From Aricia agestis (taxonomy: Eukaryota; Arthropoda; Insecta; Lepidoptera; Lycaenidae): a DNA stretch of 64,000 nucleotides. Below the pieces are notes generated by a model that was given only the letters and a program-made list of their open reading frames with translations, did not search any database and was not told where the DNA came from. The position numbers were made by a program, and so were the translations under genes. Shown here one piece after another: positions 10,531 through 22,221 of this stretch. The DNA lies in assembly GCF_905147365.1 (NCBI RefSeq), contig NC_056417.1:2378501-2442500 (forward strand). Reading direction: 5' to 3'. Numbering within the stretch: position 1 is the first letter of the stretch; each line of letters starts with the position of its first letter.

Positions 10531-11071
10531 CATTTTGTTAAAATTAAAGCACTTAAATTTGTATTGAAAGAACAAATCAGAATTTTGCATTTATGTAAAA
10601 TAGCACAAAGGACATTAATGCCATGTAATAAGCCATATAGCAATATTGCATTAACCATTTTTATACGTTTTCTCTTAAAACTGAATGTAAAATTAAAATG
10701 TTTTTTCATAATCATAATCTACGCATTTCAACAAAAAAAAAAGATACCGCACAATAACATTTTTTTGGTTAAAATAAGCAGAAAATAAAGATTATTCCAA
10801 AAAAACTTAAAACACCGATTACTTAAAACTAGTCCGATGTGGGATGACACACCAATGCTTAACAGCATCCAATTATATAGATACCTTAAAAACAGAATAT
10901 TACTTGATAATTTGTTTCCTTAATTTATTTAGTTGATAAACGAATGAAAAGCATTTTCCCGTTAGAGTGTTCAGGGTCCTTACAAAGTGGTTAGTCGTGA
11001 CACTGTCTATGAAGAGACTTTTCGAACATGACTTATTGCAATAGCCAAAACATTGTATAATTTTATATCTG

Positions 11072-11074
<3 letters not shown>
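10531..11074. other. No gene seen
   Basis: AT-rich, with only short open frames and no recognisable motif. Confidence 0.5.
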
Positions 11075-11309
<235 letters not shown>

Positions 11310-11346
11310 ATCAAATTTGCGAAAGTGTGTGTGTCTCCTGCCTCAT

Positions 11347-11706
11347 CGTGGGAGAGCCATGCTTCGGCACGAATGGGCCGGCTCGACCGGATAAATACCA
11401 CGTTCTCACAGAAAACCGGCGTGAAACAGCGCTTGCGCTGTGTTTCGCCGAGTGAGTGAGTTTACCGGAGGCCCAATCCCCTAACCCCTAACCTATTCCC
11501 TTCCCTACCCACAACTATTCCCTTCCCTTCCCTTCCCTAGGGGAATAGGGTAATAGGGGAGGGCCCTATTACCCTATTCCCTCTTAAAAGGCCGGCAACG
11601 CACTTGCAGCTCTTCTGATGCTGCGAGTGTCCATGGGCGACGGAAGTTGCTTTCCATCAGGTGATCCGTTTGCTCGTTTGCCCCCTTATTTCATTAAAAA
11701 AAAAAA
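11347..11706 (+). mobile_element. SINE-like retroposon family G, copy 4
   Basis: Near full length, from CGTGGGAGAGCC to an A tail. Its inner C-rich block includes a reversed stretch (CCCTAGGGGAATAGGG), so the minisatellite has partly inverted. Confidence 0.8.
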
Positions 11707-12500
11707 TCATCACGCTGAAACCACTGAACCGATTTTGCTGACATTCGGTATAGTGATTTGAGTCCCGGCCAAAAACATAGAATACGAGTACATTTTATTC
11801 CCGAATTCCCACGCGATAAACAATATTTAAAAAAAAAGTATTAGATTAGGACATAACATTGTTTAACCTAAATAGCTTTGTCTACACTGTCACAGAATAT
11901 ATATTAGTAGTACCAAACACTGTGCCTTTTTTGTTCATCAAGGGCATGCGTTATAGCGCAGTCAACATCGCACGTGAGACATGCCCGCGACGCTATGACA
12001 CTTTTCTTTCCATTTTCCAACGCGGGTGGATTTTGACGCATTCAATTATTGAATATGCCAAACGAAAGTTGAATAAAAAGATGATGACGAAAATTGAAGA
12101 TGAAATCGCATAGTGTGAACAAAGCTAATGCCTGTGTAGTGTGTAATGTGTATCACTCGCCCACCCATATCGTTTTTTTTTTAATTAAGTATAAAATATT
12201 CCAATATTTTTAAATAATATCATAGTTTATTACTAGTACCAATATATTTCCCCGCTTTAGGTCCAAAGAATACTATCGTTACCTTGAACATTATACGAGA
12301 TAAATCACGTGTGTTACAACAATATTTTCCTCTGGTGTGAATACACTTTCCCCGTACGCTTATAAACCTATTTTTCCTTATTTTTGGGGGAAAATAAACG
12401 GAATATTATGTAAAGTATACGGGGACTACGAAGCGAGACCGACAAAATTCCTACTCTACTTTTACGTATGCTACGTACTTACTACAAAAAATGTATCTAA
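11707..12500. other. No gene seen; Helitron-like scrap at the left end
   Basis: 11710-11815 resembles the family E series (CCACTGAACCGATTTTGCTG). The rest is unassigned. An 84-codon open frame at 11859-12113 has no recognisable motif. Confidence 0.4.
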
Positions 12501-12709
12501 AAAATCGGTCGAGTCGGACTCGCGCGCGAAGGGTTCCGTACCATTATAGAGCAAAATTAGGCCAAAAATTGTGTTTTTTGTATGGGAGCCCCCTTAAATA
12601 TAAATTTTATTTTGTTTTTAGTATCTGTTGTAATAGCGGCAACAGATATACATATAATCTGTAAAAATTTCAACTCTCTAGCTATAACCGTTCTTGAGTT
12701 ACAGCCTGG

Positions 12710-12745
<36 letters not shown>

Positions 12746-12818
12746 GAACAGACAGACAGACAACGAAGTCTTAGTAATAGGGTCCTGTTTTTACCCTGTA
12801 GGTACGGAACCCTGAAAA
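12500..12818 (+). repeat. Dispersed repeat with (CAGA)n core
   Basis: The order GGGTTCCGTACC, TAGAGCAAAATTAGGCCAAAAA, a CAGACAGA run (12714-12747), GTCTTAGTAATAGGGTCCTG and TACGGAACCC is shared with 49010-49235 (minus) and 58000-58585 (plus). The ends GGGTTCCGTA and TACGGAACCC are inverted copies of each other. Non-coding. Confidence 0.65.
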
Positions 12819-12954
12819 ACATCATATTTTAAATAATTAAATTGAATGAATGAATGAATGAAAAATGAAATAAATAAATTATATTTTACCATAATAATTT
12901 CTGTACTTTATACGCCACAATCTTGTTTTTATAAGAATCTTACGACAGTGATAT

Positions 12955-13335
12955 CTGGGGGCACGGGAGTGCCCCCGCCAAGATGAGTCAAGCGAAGCGC
13001 GCAACCTACCTTTTCTCAAAACGTTTCGTCGTATTTTTGAACCCTCGTAACTTTGGGTTGAATAATGCCAGATACATTAATAATCTTGTAATTAAAAATG
13101 TTACAAAAAAAAATGGGTACGAAGTTGTAGCAAACAACATCTTTTCGCGCAGATAACGAGGCACGAGACTCAGCGGAGCGGGCCGCATTACCACACATTA
13201 TTTTACAAATCAATGATCTATAAATCTCGACAACGGCTGAACCGATTTGGCTCAGTTCAGTCTTGAAATACGTGGAAGTCCAGAAAAGGTTTATATTAGG
13301 ACGGAAGGGATACAAAGTTCACCGAGTCACGGGCC
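12955..13335 (+). repeat. Probable dispersed repeat with GGGGGCAC hairpin
   Basis: A short hairpin (GGGGGCAC/GTGCCCCC, 12957-12977) is followed by CCAAGATGAGTC and later CTCGACAACGGCTGAACCGAT, a phrase type common in lepidopteran transposons. No frame of note. Confidence 0.35.
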
Positions 13336-14495
13336 CTGCCGTGCCTTGTAATGTGCGCGCCTTTAGAGTTTAGGGCACGATCAGACGTGCGAGTTTTCTG
13401 TGAGGATTCAGCGCGCGTCGCGTTTTTTCCCCAACGCTATAGCAATTTTAAGTTAGGCTAAATTAGAAAAAGCTTATTTTCATTTACCACAAATATCGCA
13501 TACCGAAAACGCACATGTCAGAACGCTTCTCCTGAAACACGTCTTTATCTTGAAACACGGTACTAGGTACTATCGCGCTGCAAACCGCATTGCACTCCAA
13601 ACAAAATTGAATACACGAGTCCTCATATTCTCGCTCAGCCGTCATTCAATACTTCACTGCGTTCGGTACAATATTTGGTTACGAGATACGAAAAATAATA
13701 TTATGGAAGAGTAACTCAGTCCAAAAATGGTTCCACAATATGCACACCTTTTCCGCGAACGGGACTCATGCCGCAGATAATATGTAAGTAGGATGCGCTG
13801 CGCAAAAAATTAAGTGGACGCAGCCAATGCCGGATTCACATCAATTATGAGTGTAGGCCATTTTATTTCCACCTGACTCTTGTAGGAAATCTGCGCACCC
13901 CCTAGGACGCTGCCGCCTCTCTAGGACGCTGCTGCCCCTAGGCCGTGGCCTTAAATGGCTTATTTATAAAGGTAGGGCTGAACGCAGCCCTACCCACCAA
14001 AACCTGGTACTCCAACATCCAGACCTTGCCGAAGCCACGCGAACATCAAGACCTCAATGGCACCGAAGGCGATGCATATTGCATACCTAGGTATCCATTT
14101 CGTAGACCTTTGATCTTTCAGTTGGTCAGACTCGGTCGGTCACACGATATTCGGTGTCCAGGTAATTGGAGCCATATTTGAGCGGTTGTATATGAGTTAC
14201 CGTTCTATTCTGTATTATATTTCGATGGTTACAAGCGTTCGTTCCTGTTAGACAGCGGTTCTCAAACTTTTCTCTCGCCACTTTAAAAATGTTGGTCTGG
14301 GCACTTTTGGTGTTGTGAACCGCTTTTTTCGACTGTAAAAGCGTAGATTTTTTTTTTAGCTTGAGTGGTTCTCCTTGACTATTTTGAGAATAGAAGCTTT
14401 TCAGAATATCGGGGTGTAATAAAATTGAATGTGGATATTTTGGGAATACTATAATATTAGGTTGATTATAACGTGTAGTCGCTTAGGCAAAACAA
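13336..14495. other. No gene seen; hAT-like and unassigned repeat scraps
   Basis: 13895-13955 holds two copies of CTAGGACGCTGC. 13972-14000 has a hairpin (GTAGGGCTG/CAGCCCTAC). At 14254 CAGCGGTTCTCAAACTTTT looks like a hAT end. No exon pattern is seen. Confidence 0.4.
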
Positions 14496-14501
14496 TGTTT
14501 T

Positions 14502-14639
14502 CTTTTTTTAAATGAAATAAGGGGGCAAACGAGCAAACGGTTCACCTGATGGAAAGCAACTTCCGTCGCCCATGGACACTCGCAGCATCAGAAGAGCTGT
14601 AGGTGCATTGCCGGCCTTTTAAGAGGGAATAGTGTAATA
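14502..14639 (-). mobile_element. SINE-like retroposon family G, copy 5 (truncated)
   Basis: Only the A-tail half is present, ending in the AAGAGGGAATAG phrase before the C-rich block. Confidence 0.7.
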
Positions 14640-14644
14640 CCGGG

Positions 14645-14745
14645 GGGATCGAAGTAAGTATGGGAAAACTCGTGACGCTCGGGCCCTTGTCCATACAAAA
14701 GTGAAAAAAATCTTGTTATTTCAGCGCTGCTACTTTTACATATAG
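14645..14745. mobile_element. Fragment of TA-flanked foldback MITE family M
   Basis: It contains CTCGTGACGCTCGGGCCCTTG and CATACAAAAGTGAAAAAAAT, the central part of the MITE seen whole at 18610-18856. Confidence 0.5.
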
Positions 14746-14860
14746 TTACCGTACAGTTCCAACTCGAGTTTCGATGAGCTCGCCTCAGTTCCTGAGTTAC
14801 GAGTAACTACGTTTTCTCGGAAAACTATATATTATACCGAATAAGGTAAATGAAGGGTGA

Positions 14861-15009
14861 GGGTCTGTTTCACCACTTCTTGAATAAGTGCTTACTTGAC
14901 AGATAGACTATTCACCACATAGCTTGACAGATAGAGTATGGAGCATCTGTCAAATATGTTGTGGATAGCCTATCCGGTTCTTAATATCATGACGTGATGA
15001 AACAGGCCC
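14861..15009. mobile_element. PIF/Harbinger-like MITE, copy 1
   Basis: It starts GGGTCTGTTTCACCACTT and ends with the inverse, ATGAAACAGGCCC. It is related to 28523-28650 and 42995-43292. GGGCCTGTTTCAC ends with 3-base TWA target sites are typical of this superfamily. Confidence 0.55.
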
Positions 15010-15299
15010 TTATTAATTCATATCTTAATGGGCGCGTATTATATCAAATTGCTTTACATGATCGTCTGTAATATCAAAATAAAATAAAATAAATAAATAA
15101 AATAAAAGATCTTTTTATTCAAAATGGGTATCATGATACACTTTTTGAAAGTCGAACGAAGAAACTACGCTGCCTACCACCAGTTCGGGAACTACCCCGC
15201 CGATCAAAATTTCAACAAATATTCGAGGAGAAATTACGGGATTATGAAATGGATGGACGCAGCTCCCCGGAAATGGGGGTTCAGGGGGCACAGCCCCCT

Positions 15300-15540
15300 G
15301 TCATAACAAAAACAAACACAATCCAGAAAGTCCAAAAGTTGGTTAGGTCAGGTTAGAACTTAGACCACAACACAGAGGGAGCTGAGCGAGCGCAGCGAGC
15401 GTGCTGCGGCAGCAGCCGGCGACCGTCGTAAAATAAAAGGGGGCTCGGGAAAAAATAAACACAGTCCAGAAAGTCCAAAAGTAGGTTAGGTTAGAACTCT
15501 GACTGTGCTGCGGCGACCGTCACAAAACACGCCTCAGAAT
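15300..15540 (+). repeat. Imperfect direct duplication
   Basis: CAGTCCAGAAAGTCCAAAAG, GGTTAGGTTAGAACT and CGGCGACCGTC occur twice in the same order (from about 15318 and from about 15463). The first copy contains extra GCGAGCGCAGCGAGC sequence. Non-coding. Confidence 0.6.
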
Positions 15541-16086
15541 TTTTTATTTTTACTTATTGGGTCGATCAACTTTTATTGGTCCGACGGTACACGCATCATG
15601 TCCCTGAACGATAATTAATAAATATTAAATCATAAAGAGTTAAATTGGTTTTAATTATATTCCTTTTAATATTTTCTAGCATTATTGTGAACAATATTTT
15701 ACTTGTTTTATTAATTTGTGCGTAGTTTAATGGTTGTCCGACAGACTATATGCAATTTTCCAGTACTATCATATTTGTCCCCAAGCCACAATGCATTAAC
15801 AAACTTCGCTTCACGAAAAACATACTATCACGACCATAAATACCAAATACATTTCTTGTTTCAGTTCATAATTGTTGACATCAAAACATACAAACAATTT
15901 TTTTTTATTGGATATAATAAAATTTTCAGGCATTTTACTTTTGTCCCCATAAATCACCTACATGGCACAGGTCTCACGGACAACCGTAATTTAGTTATGG
16001 AACCAAAACACAGGTGGCGTGGTAGACTCCTAAACAACAAGCCAAACCCAATAGTTAACTGTCGGGCTCAAACGCCATTTTGATTT

Positions 16087-16180
16087 GTATAAAATCACGG
16101 CGACAGTCGTCCGAGCGACGTTGGTGAGTGTGGGTGGCTTTTTTGTCAGTCCGTCGGACAACTGTGATTAAAACGTAAGT
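16087..16180 (+). promoter_or_regulatory. Possible TATA promoter and first exon of an unknown unit
   Basis: TATAAAATC at 16087 is followed about 85 bases later by a strong splice donor context (AAAAC/GTAAGTACTT, 16174). The next good acceptor, a T-rich tract ending in TTTTTTTAG at 16492-16500, lies 10 bases before an ATG at 16510. Consistent with a short non-coding exon feeding the broken frame; not proven. Confidence 0.25.
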
Positions 16181-16509
16181 ACTTGATGCATTGTTATCAA
16201 TTATACTACACGAGATGCGTTTTCGTCTATATTTTAGTATGAGCTGAGATTAATATATAAAATAACAATAGTATTTGCTTGGCGGCTCATAATTTTAAAA
16301 ATGTCCCGCGGACAACCAGTCACTTGGACAACTAAAGTGGTTGTCCCATGGACAATTTGGTTGTACCTAGGACAATAATTATTTAAAACTTACTTTAACA
16401 GTTAAATAGTTCATGTTTTGTTTATTACTCAGCTGTTTCGGGAATATATTTTTATTACGCGATTTTATGTCTAGTTTAATTGTAATTTTTAATTTTTTTA
16501 GATAAGACA

Positions 16510-16690
16510 ATGGGATTGTCGGAGAAAGAAAAGTCATGACGCTACAGAGAAAGGCCTAAAGCAGACCCAGATAAATTGGCTGAACGGAAAAGAAAAAAAG
16601 GGAAAGTTATCACAAAAATAAAAAGTTAGTTGCGAATATGGAGCCGGAGGAAAAAAATAACTGCAGAATAATTTGGAAATCGTTTGGACA
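16510..16690 (+). pseudogene. Broken basic-domain reading frame, function unknown
   Basis: From ATG at 16510 the frame opens MGLSEKEKS, meets a TGA, continues RYRERPKADPDKLAERKRKK, then needs a one-base shift near 16605 to continue as YHKNKKLVANMEPEEK and IIWKSFG. The layout (SEKE, RYRERxKADPxK, YHKxKKLVAxM, PEE) resembles N-terminal basic segments of uncharacterised insect proteins, often transposon-associated, but I cannot name a family. With a stop and a frameshift it looks non-functional. Confidence 0.35.
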
Positions 16691-17369
16691 AACAAATAAT
16701 GTCCCATGGACAACCAAATATGTCTTCTGGACAACTAAGATGTCCCCATATGAAAATCACATTATACTTCATTCATTCAGTTTTATCGAGAATCAGTTCA
16801 TTTCAATTTAGTAAAATTTATAATACAATACGTAACAACCTCGCCTTAATAGTTTTTTGTAAAAAAATATCACTATTTCCGCTTTACTTATTTTTTTATA
16901 TTAGAAACATAATTTGGTTGTCCAAAAGACATCATTCGTTTCAATTTTAATAAAAATATTTCGTATTTTGGGTGTACATAGAACAAATATCAAAATATTA
17001 TTTATTATTTAATATAAGAAGAATTTGTTTTAATTCTTAAGGGCATTTAACATTTAAAAAAGTACTACTGTGTAAGTTGTCCAAAGGACATTGTTTCCCG
17101 TGAAAAGATCGGTTAGTGAAGTTAAATCCACAAATGTGTTTAATCAACATCACTGCTGCTTATATAATCTTAATCTACGAAGAATCCTCTTCTAAATGAA
17201 ATAGTAAAATCCTGAAAAAGAAGCAAAAAAAAAATTGCAGAAAATTATGATCGGGACCTTTAAAAATTGATTGACCCTATTGCATTAAACTTAATCCGTG
17301 AATAATCTTTCAATAAAATACAAAAAGATTTCCTATTATCCCAAATTACTTACATATTAAGCTAATGGT

Positions 17370-17411
17370 CGCCCTAGTTAATTTGCCATTATAATGAAAT
17401 TAACTAGGGCG
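17370..17411. repeat. Short-spacer inverted repeat
   Basis: 15-base perfect arms, 17370-17384 and 17397-17411, separated by 12 bases. Confidence 0.75.
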
Positions 17412-17729
17412 TAAAAAACAATAAAATAATGACGTATAGCCGCGTGATTGAATGGCGTTGTTCAGTCAAAGGGCTAGCTGTTTGATTGAACGGCTATTTA
17501 AACCAGTCGGCTGCGACATATACAATGCGGTCAGGCTTATACGGGGCGGTCACGTGTATTGTGGGTCACCTGCATGTTCGGAGTTACCTCCAGCAGTGCT
17601 CGGTGAAGCTGAAATATTTGCTCCACCTGTCAGAATTAACTGAACTTAATTTGATTCGGGTAATCATAGTATATAATCGAAGTCAAAGGTTATGTGGGAA
17701 TATGAAGTTATATATTCCCCGATAGTTTT

Positions 17730-18031
17730 ACGTGGTAGAGCCATGCTTTAGCATAAATGGGCCGGCTCGACCGGAGAAATACCACGGGCTCACAGAAAAC
17801 CGGCGTGAAAGCTTGCGCTGTGTTTCGCCGAGTGAGTGAGTTTAGCGGAGGCTCGATTCCCTACCCTTCCCTTCTCTTCCCATCCATACCCTCCCCTATT
17901 ACCCTATTCCCTCTTAAAAGGCCAGCAAAGCACCTGCAGCTCTTCTGATGCTGCGAGTGTTCATGGGCGACGGAAGTTGCTTTCCATCACGTGACCTGTT
18001 TGCTCGTTTGCCCCTTATTTCATTAAAAAAA
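17730..18031 (+). mobile_element. SINE-like retroposon family G, copy 6
   Basis: From ACGTGGTAGAGCC to a short A tail, with a small deletion in the CAGCGCTTGCGCTG block. Confidence 0.75.
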
Positions 18032-18605
18032 TCGGATATGATGAGTACAAAATGTCGGATTTTAGTCGGATTAATGTGTGCTAGTAAACCCCCTGTTGAA
18101 CCTTTGATTTGCATAATGCCATGGACGAATTATACAATTTAACAACACTTCGATATTAACGTATTTTTTCTTTAAACTATTAACCTTTTTTGCAGGGTGT
18201 TTCCGAAAAACAAAAATCTATATTAATGCCATTAAAACATCCATTATCCGGAATCACTTAAAGTAAAAAGGTACTAAAACAACACCTTGAGAATCGCGCC
18301 CAATTCTAATTGTTTCAAGTGGCCCTAAGACGATTAAAGGAAAAATGTGAGAGAACTTTTTCAATCAAACGCCTGAGACTTAAGATTGTTGGAACGAATG
18401 ACATTAAAATAAGGCTCTCTGTGAAGGTGCGTTTTTCTTTGTTATATCGACTGTTGCTAGTAGATTAAAGTTAAATAAGTAAAAATTAAAGCTGTGAGTG
18501 GAAGACCCAGATAACTAGCATTTTACGACATAAGAACAATCACTAATGTTTCTCTTGTAATTTAAACAAACCTTGTAACTAACTTGTCTTCTTCATCACC
18601 TGGCT
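18032..18605. other. No gene seen
   Basis: AT-rich sequence, no frame or repeat recognised. Confidence 0.4.
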
Positions 18606-18609
18606 AATA

Positions 18610-18856
18610 CAGGGTGTAACAAAAATAAGTGATAATACTTAAGGGTGTATGCGTGTTCCTTGTAGAGAATTCACTTTGAAAGTAGTAGCGCTTAAAGACG
18701 ATTTTTTTTCACTTTTGTATGGGCAAGGGCCCGAGCGTCACGAGTTTCCCTATACAAAAGTGAAAAAAAAATTTGGTCTTTCACTTTAGGTGGTGTACGT
18801 GTAGAAGAAACACGTACACACCCTAAAGTATTATCAATTATTTTTGTTACACCCTG
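18610..18856. mobile_element. TA-flanked foldback MITE family M, copy 1
   Basis: It starts CAGGGTGTAACAAAAATAAG, ends with the inverse GTTACACCCTG, and has TA on both sides. The two halves are inverted copies over most of their length (ACTTTTGTATGGG against CCCTATACAAAAGT). TA target and CAGGGTG ends suit a Tc1/mariner-type MITE. Other copies are at 26562-26738 and 29934-30188, with fragments at 14645, 41438, 45271 and 62233. Confidence 0.8.
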
Positions 18857-20014
18857 TATATCTGGCTGTACATAAAATCAACATTTTTTTACTGCAAACC
18901 ATCTTCCTGGCCCTACAGCCTCCATTTATGGAAAAAACGGCATTTTTTTTACTGTTTACATTATTTTACATTTTTTCCCAACACTGAAAGATTTTGCGGT
19001 AGATGAAATAATAGAAAAACTAATTCAGAACAAACAAACAACTTTGAACACACACAACCGCCACTTTGCTATTTTAAAAACTGTACAAAAAAGTTTTTAT
19101 AAAAGCACCGTGCGTTTGCGGCCTAATTATTCCCAATTACAGGAAAAAATCCCGCTCGTTTATTTGACTTCATTCCTCTATTAATTAATAAAAAGATTTT
19201 TGAGATTAGCAAAAAAATTAAACCAATTAATTAAAAAAAAAATAGTACTGCGTGAAATCAAATAGGTATTGCTGGTACCCGCTAGTACCGCTGGTACCCG
19301 TTCGCGCTTAAACTGCTTTAACGATTTTGATGAAATTTAGAATGTAGATACATAGAGTCCCAGGAAAGATAAGGATACTCTTAAGCTACAAAAATGTATT
19401 TTCGCGCGATACACGATTCACGAATCCCGGAGGAACGAAGATGCGAGCAATATCTATCTAGACTTTTAGTACGGACCGCCTTTTATCTATACGCCGCGTA
19501 TTTTGCGCCATTTGTGTTGCACACAAAAAACTATTCTTTTGTAGGGCAAAGGGAAACTCCAAACAATGTCTTAGCAAAAACCATTGATATAAATTAAATT
19601 CTAGACACGGAGCCCAGTACAAAGGAAGCGACTTATCAGCGGACAAACCAGAGCCAGTACTAATGGGAAGGAAATATAAAAAGTACATGTTGGCATCATC
19701 CTTCACGCCACAAAGGAACTCCGCCATTGTGCTCCAGTATTACTGTTGGAGAGTCTAGAGGTGCAAGTTACAGGAGGTAGAGACAGCGATAAGCGATTTT
19801 AAAATATTAGTAAAATCGATGTCAGAGATAATACAATTTTAACATCTTTAAGACTATCGAATGCAATTCGCATTCTAATTATAAATGTAGCGTATGGCGC
19901 ACGTCTTTTAAACTTTATGTCTGTGTTGCATACAATTTGCATTCTAATTATAAATCTAGCACAGCCAATTTCGATAAAGTATATTTGAGTATGCGACGAC
20001 TTAGTGTCTAAATA
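18857..20014. other. No gene seen
   Basis: AT-rich. ATTCTAATTATAAAT occurs twice (19873 and 19941) near GCATACAATTTGCA, a minor local duplication. No coding signal. Confidence 0.4.
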
Positions 20015-20181
20015 CACTATGCCGAAGTTCCGCGGCGGAAATTTCGCATGATTACGTTACCAATGTCAAACGCATATAATATAACGCGACAGAATTTCGG
20101 CATGGTGTGTCATCGGTAATTTAAAATACATTGCAGGCGGAATCATGACGAACTTCAGCCGCGGAAATTCAGCATAGTGTG
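20015..20181. mobile_element. Small MITE with imperfect TIRs
   Basis: It begins CACTATGCCGAAGTTCCGCG and ends with an inverted relative (CCGCGGAAATTCAGCATAGTG). About 167 bases, non-coding. Superfamily unknown. Confidence 0.55.
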
Positions 20182-20378
20182 TTTATTAATTGAAGATGTA
20201 AGTGGAAGAAGTGGATAACTAACATCTTATAACATTTAATCTTTAAATTATTATATCAGAGCAATTAATCTTTTTTCTCTAATAATATTGAACAAACCCA
20301 ACTCCCTTTGTTTGCAATCTATATCTAAGCATTCCGTTAAGCATCAACTGGACACTATATGCAGCCATGGTGCCCTAT

Positions 20379-20547
20379 TCCATACTGATACTATAAATGC
20401 CAAAATATGTCTGAATCTCTGTTACCTCTTCATACCTAAATCCCTGTTTGGTATAGAGATACTTTGAGTGCTGGAAAAGGACTAAGATACTTTTTATCCC
20501 AGAAAATATATGATTTTCGGGCAAACGGAGTTGCCGGCATCAACTAG
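20379..20547 (+). mobile_element. Helitron-like element, family E
   Basis: It starts TCCATACTGATACTATAAAT, carries GTTACCTCTTCATACC and GATACTTTTTATCCC, and ends CGGAGTTGCCGGCATCAACTAG before a T. The GAGTTG/GTTGCC region near the end is the usual family hairpin, worn down here. Confidence 0.55.
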
Positions 20548-21265
20548 TTAACTCAAATTCTAATTATTATGATTGCATCAACCTAAGCCCGCTCCGCTCA
20601 TGACTCGGCCCACAGGCCAAGACGCTCCGTGCAACTTGTGACGTCTTTTGAACTAGCGCACATTGAAGCCTAACCATGCAAATTATGAGGTGCGCCGAAG
20701 CCGTGTTCCCGATGTTTCTGTCGCTTGTCGCTTTCACGTTTCCTAATTATATACGCACTAATTTGATGCACTTTGTTCCTGGAAGTGAAGGGTTCCTGGA
20801 AGTTAGCTGCAGTGTGTTCCTGGAAGGGAAGTGTTTGAATTCTTCGAAGTATTAGCGAAGTAGACGGTTGCAAAGTGCTTCGAAAATGTTTGGGAAGGTT
20901 CCGAAATTATAGTCGCTGATATATTTTAAGGAGTGGTTTGGGAGACAGATGCTTGATATCTGCTTGTTACCTTGCACGGCACCCATAAGTACTACCATGA
21001 TGGCAAATGGCAATGTCATCGATAAAGAAACGCCCAGTTTTTTTTAGATTTTTGGCAGAATTTTATCTATTATCAGCGCTCTTGATTGGCTGACATCAAC
21101 AACCTTATGTCTGTATTCATTTTGATTAGTGATAAGTGCATGTGGTTATTGCAGGTGATTAGTGTCAGGAGAAAAGTGTCGACACCGACTGATAAGTGCA
21201 AGTCCTTTAATTTCTCCTAATCACTAATCACATTTACACTCGCGCTAATCAAAGTAAATTAACCA
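20548..21265. other. No gene seen
   Basis: Contains a repeated TTCCTGGAAG phrase (20778, 20795 and 20817) and no exon pattern. Confidence 0.4.
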
Positions 21266-21308
21266 TTAGAAACCGGGCAAGTTGATAAAACACTTGCCCG
21301 GTTTCTAA
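21266..21308. repeat. Short-spacer inverted repeat
   Basis: 17-base perfect arms (TTAGAAACCGGGCAAGT and its inverse) around 9 bases. Confidence 0.8.
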
Positions 21309-21819
21309 GGTTGAAATTATTTATATACGAGCTAAATTATAAAATAGCACATCCACAATATAATTTGTTTTAAATTTCAATATAAAGATTCACCAACAGA
21401 ACATCATGATGATGAGAACTCCAAACCTACAGCAATACGAATGCCATTATAAGAAATCGCCGAAGATTCCATTATATCTGAAGAGCTAAATACACACGCC
21501 GAAAGCCAAACGGCTGAGCGTGACAGAATATAAAACACGCTGAACAAAAGTGGAGTTTGCTCATCGCGTAAATGTCAGGCAGAGGAAATCAAGTGTATTC
21601 GAATAGAAGTGGTGAAAATTTTAAAGCTGCAAAATATTCTGATATAGAACTGCTGTGGAAAAGTTAAGAAGTGAAGTGATGAAGAATAGGCTACTTCAGG
21701 CTTTTTAATATTATTGACAGTTGCAAATATTTACACAAGTACTTAATAAAAAAAGACGGGAGTGCCGGCAAAAGTGAAAACTTGATTATTAACGTTGTGC
21801 ATAATTTCTTTGAATATTT

Positions 21820-21970
21820 TTTTATGAAAATCGATTTTTAAAAAATCGATTTTTTTAATTAAGTAATCGAAACCCTTACAATCGATTAAATTTTAACCCA
21901 TTTTTTATGAAAATCAATTTATAAAAAATCATTTTTTTTAATTAATCGAAACCCTTACAATTGATTAAAA
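21820..21970. repeat. Two tandem ~75-base units rich in ATCGAT
   Basis: TTTTTTATGAAAATCGATTT, AATTAA and TCGAAACCCTTACAATCGAT recur twice in order, the second copy with ATCGAT decayed to ATCAAT/ATTGAT. More ATCGATT motifs follow to 22020. Confidence 0.7.
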
Positions 21971-22221
21971 AATATCGACAATCGAAAAAACACAATCGAT
22001 TGTGCGATTAATCGATTTCGATGTTACAACACTACTCTCCAACCGTCTTACGGTTTTTCGATCAGCACGAAAATCTGACACAAAAGTGCTCAACGCCGCT
22101 AAAGAAGATGTCACTTCAAAATATTTACAAACACAACAGCACACACGGCACAAAGGCAGCGGACAGTAAATTAGGGGGCAGACAGACACACTGTGTAATC
22201 TGTATCTATATGAATATAATT

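Larger units (their letters stand above)
15725..17100. other. Unassigned segment with fifteen TTGTCC/GGACAA motifs
   Basis: TTGTCC occurs at 15734, 15775, 15941, 16341, 16918 and 17077, and GGACAA at 15978, 16156, 16310, 16326, 16350, 16370, 16686, 16708 and 16729. Several join into palindromes, for example TTGTCCCATGGACAA at 16341-16355 and GTCCCATGGACAA at 16701-16713. The density far exceeds chance for a hexamer. The cluster surrounds a promoter-like block (16087) and a broken basic reading frame (16510). It may be a DNA transposon with dispersed transposase sites, but no terminal repeats were found. Confidence 0.5.
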
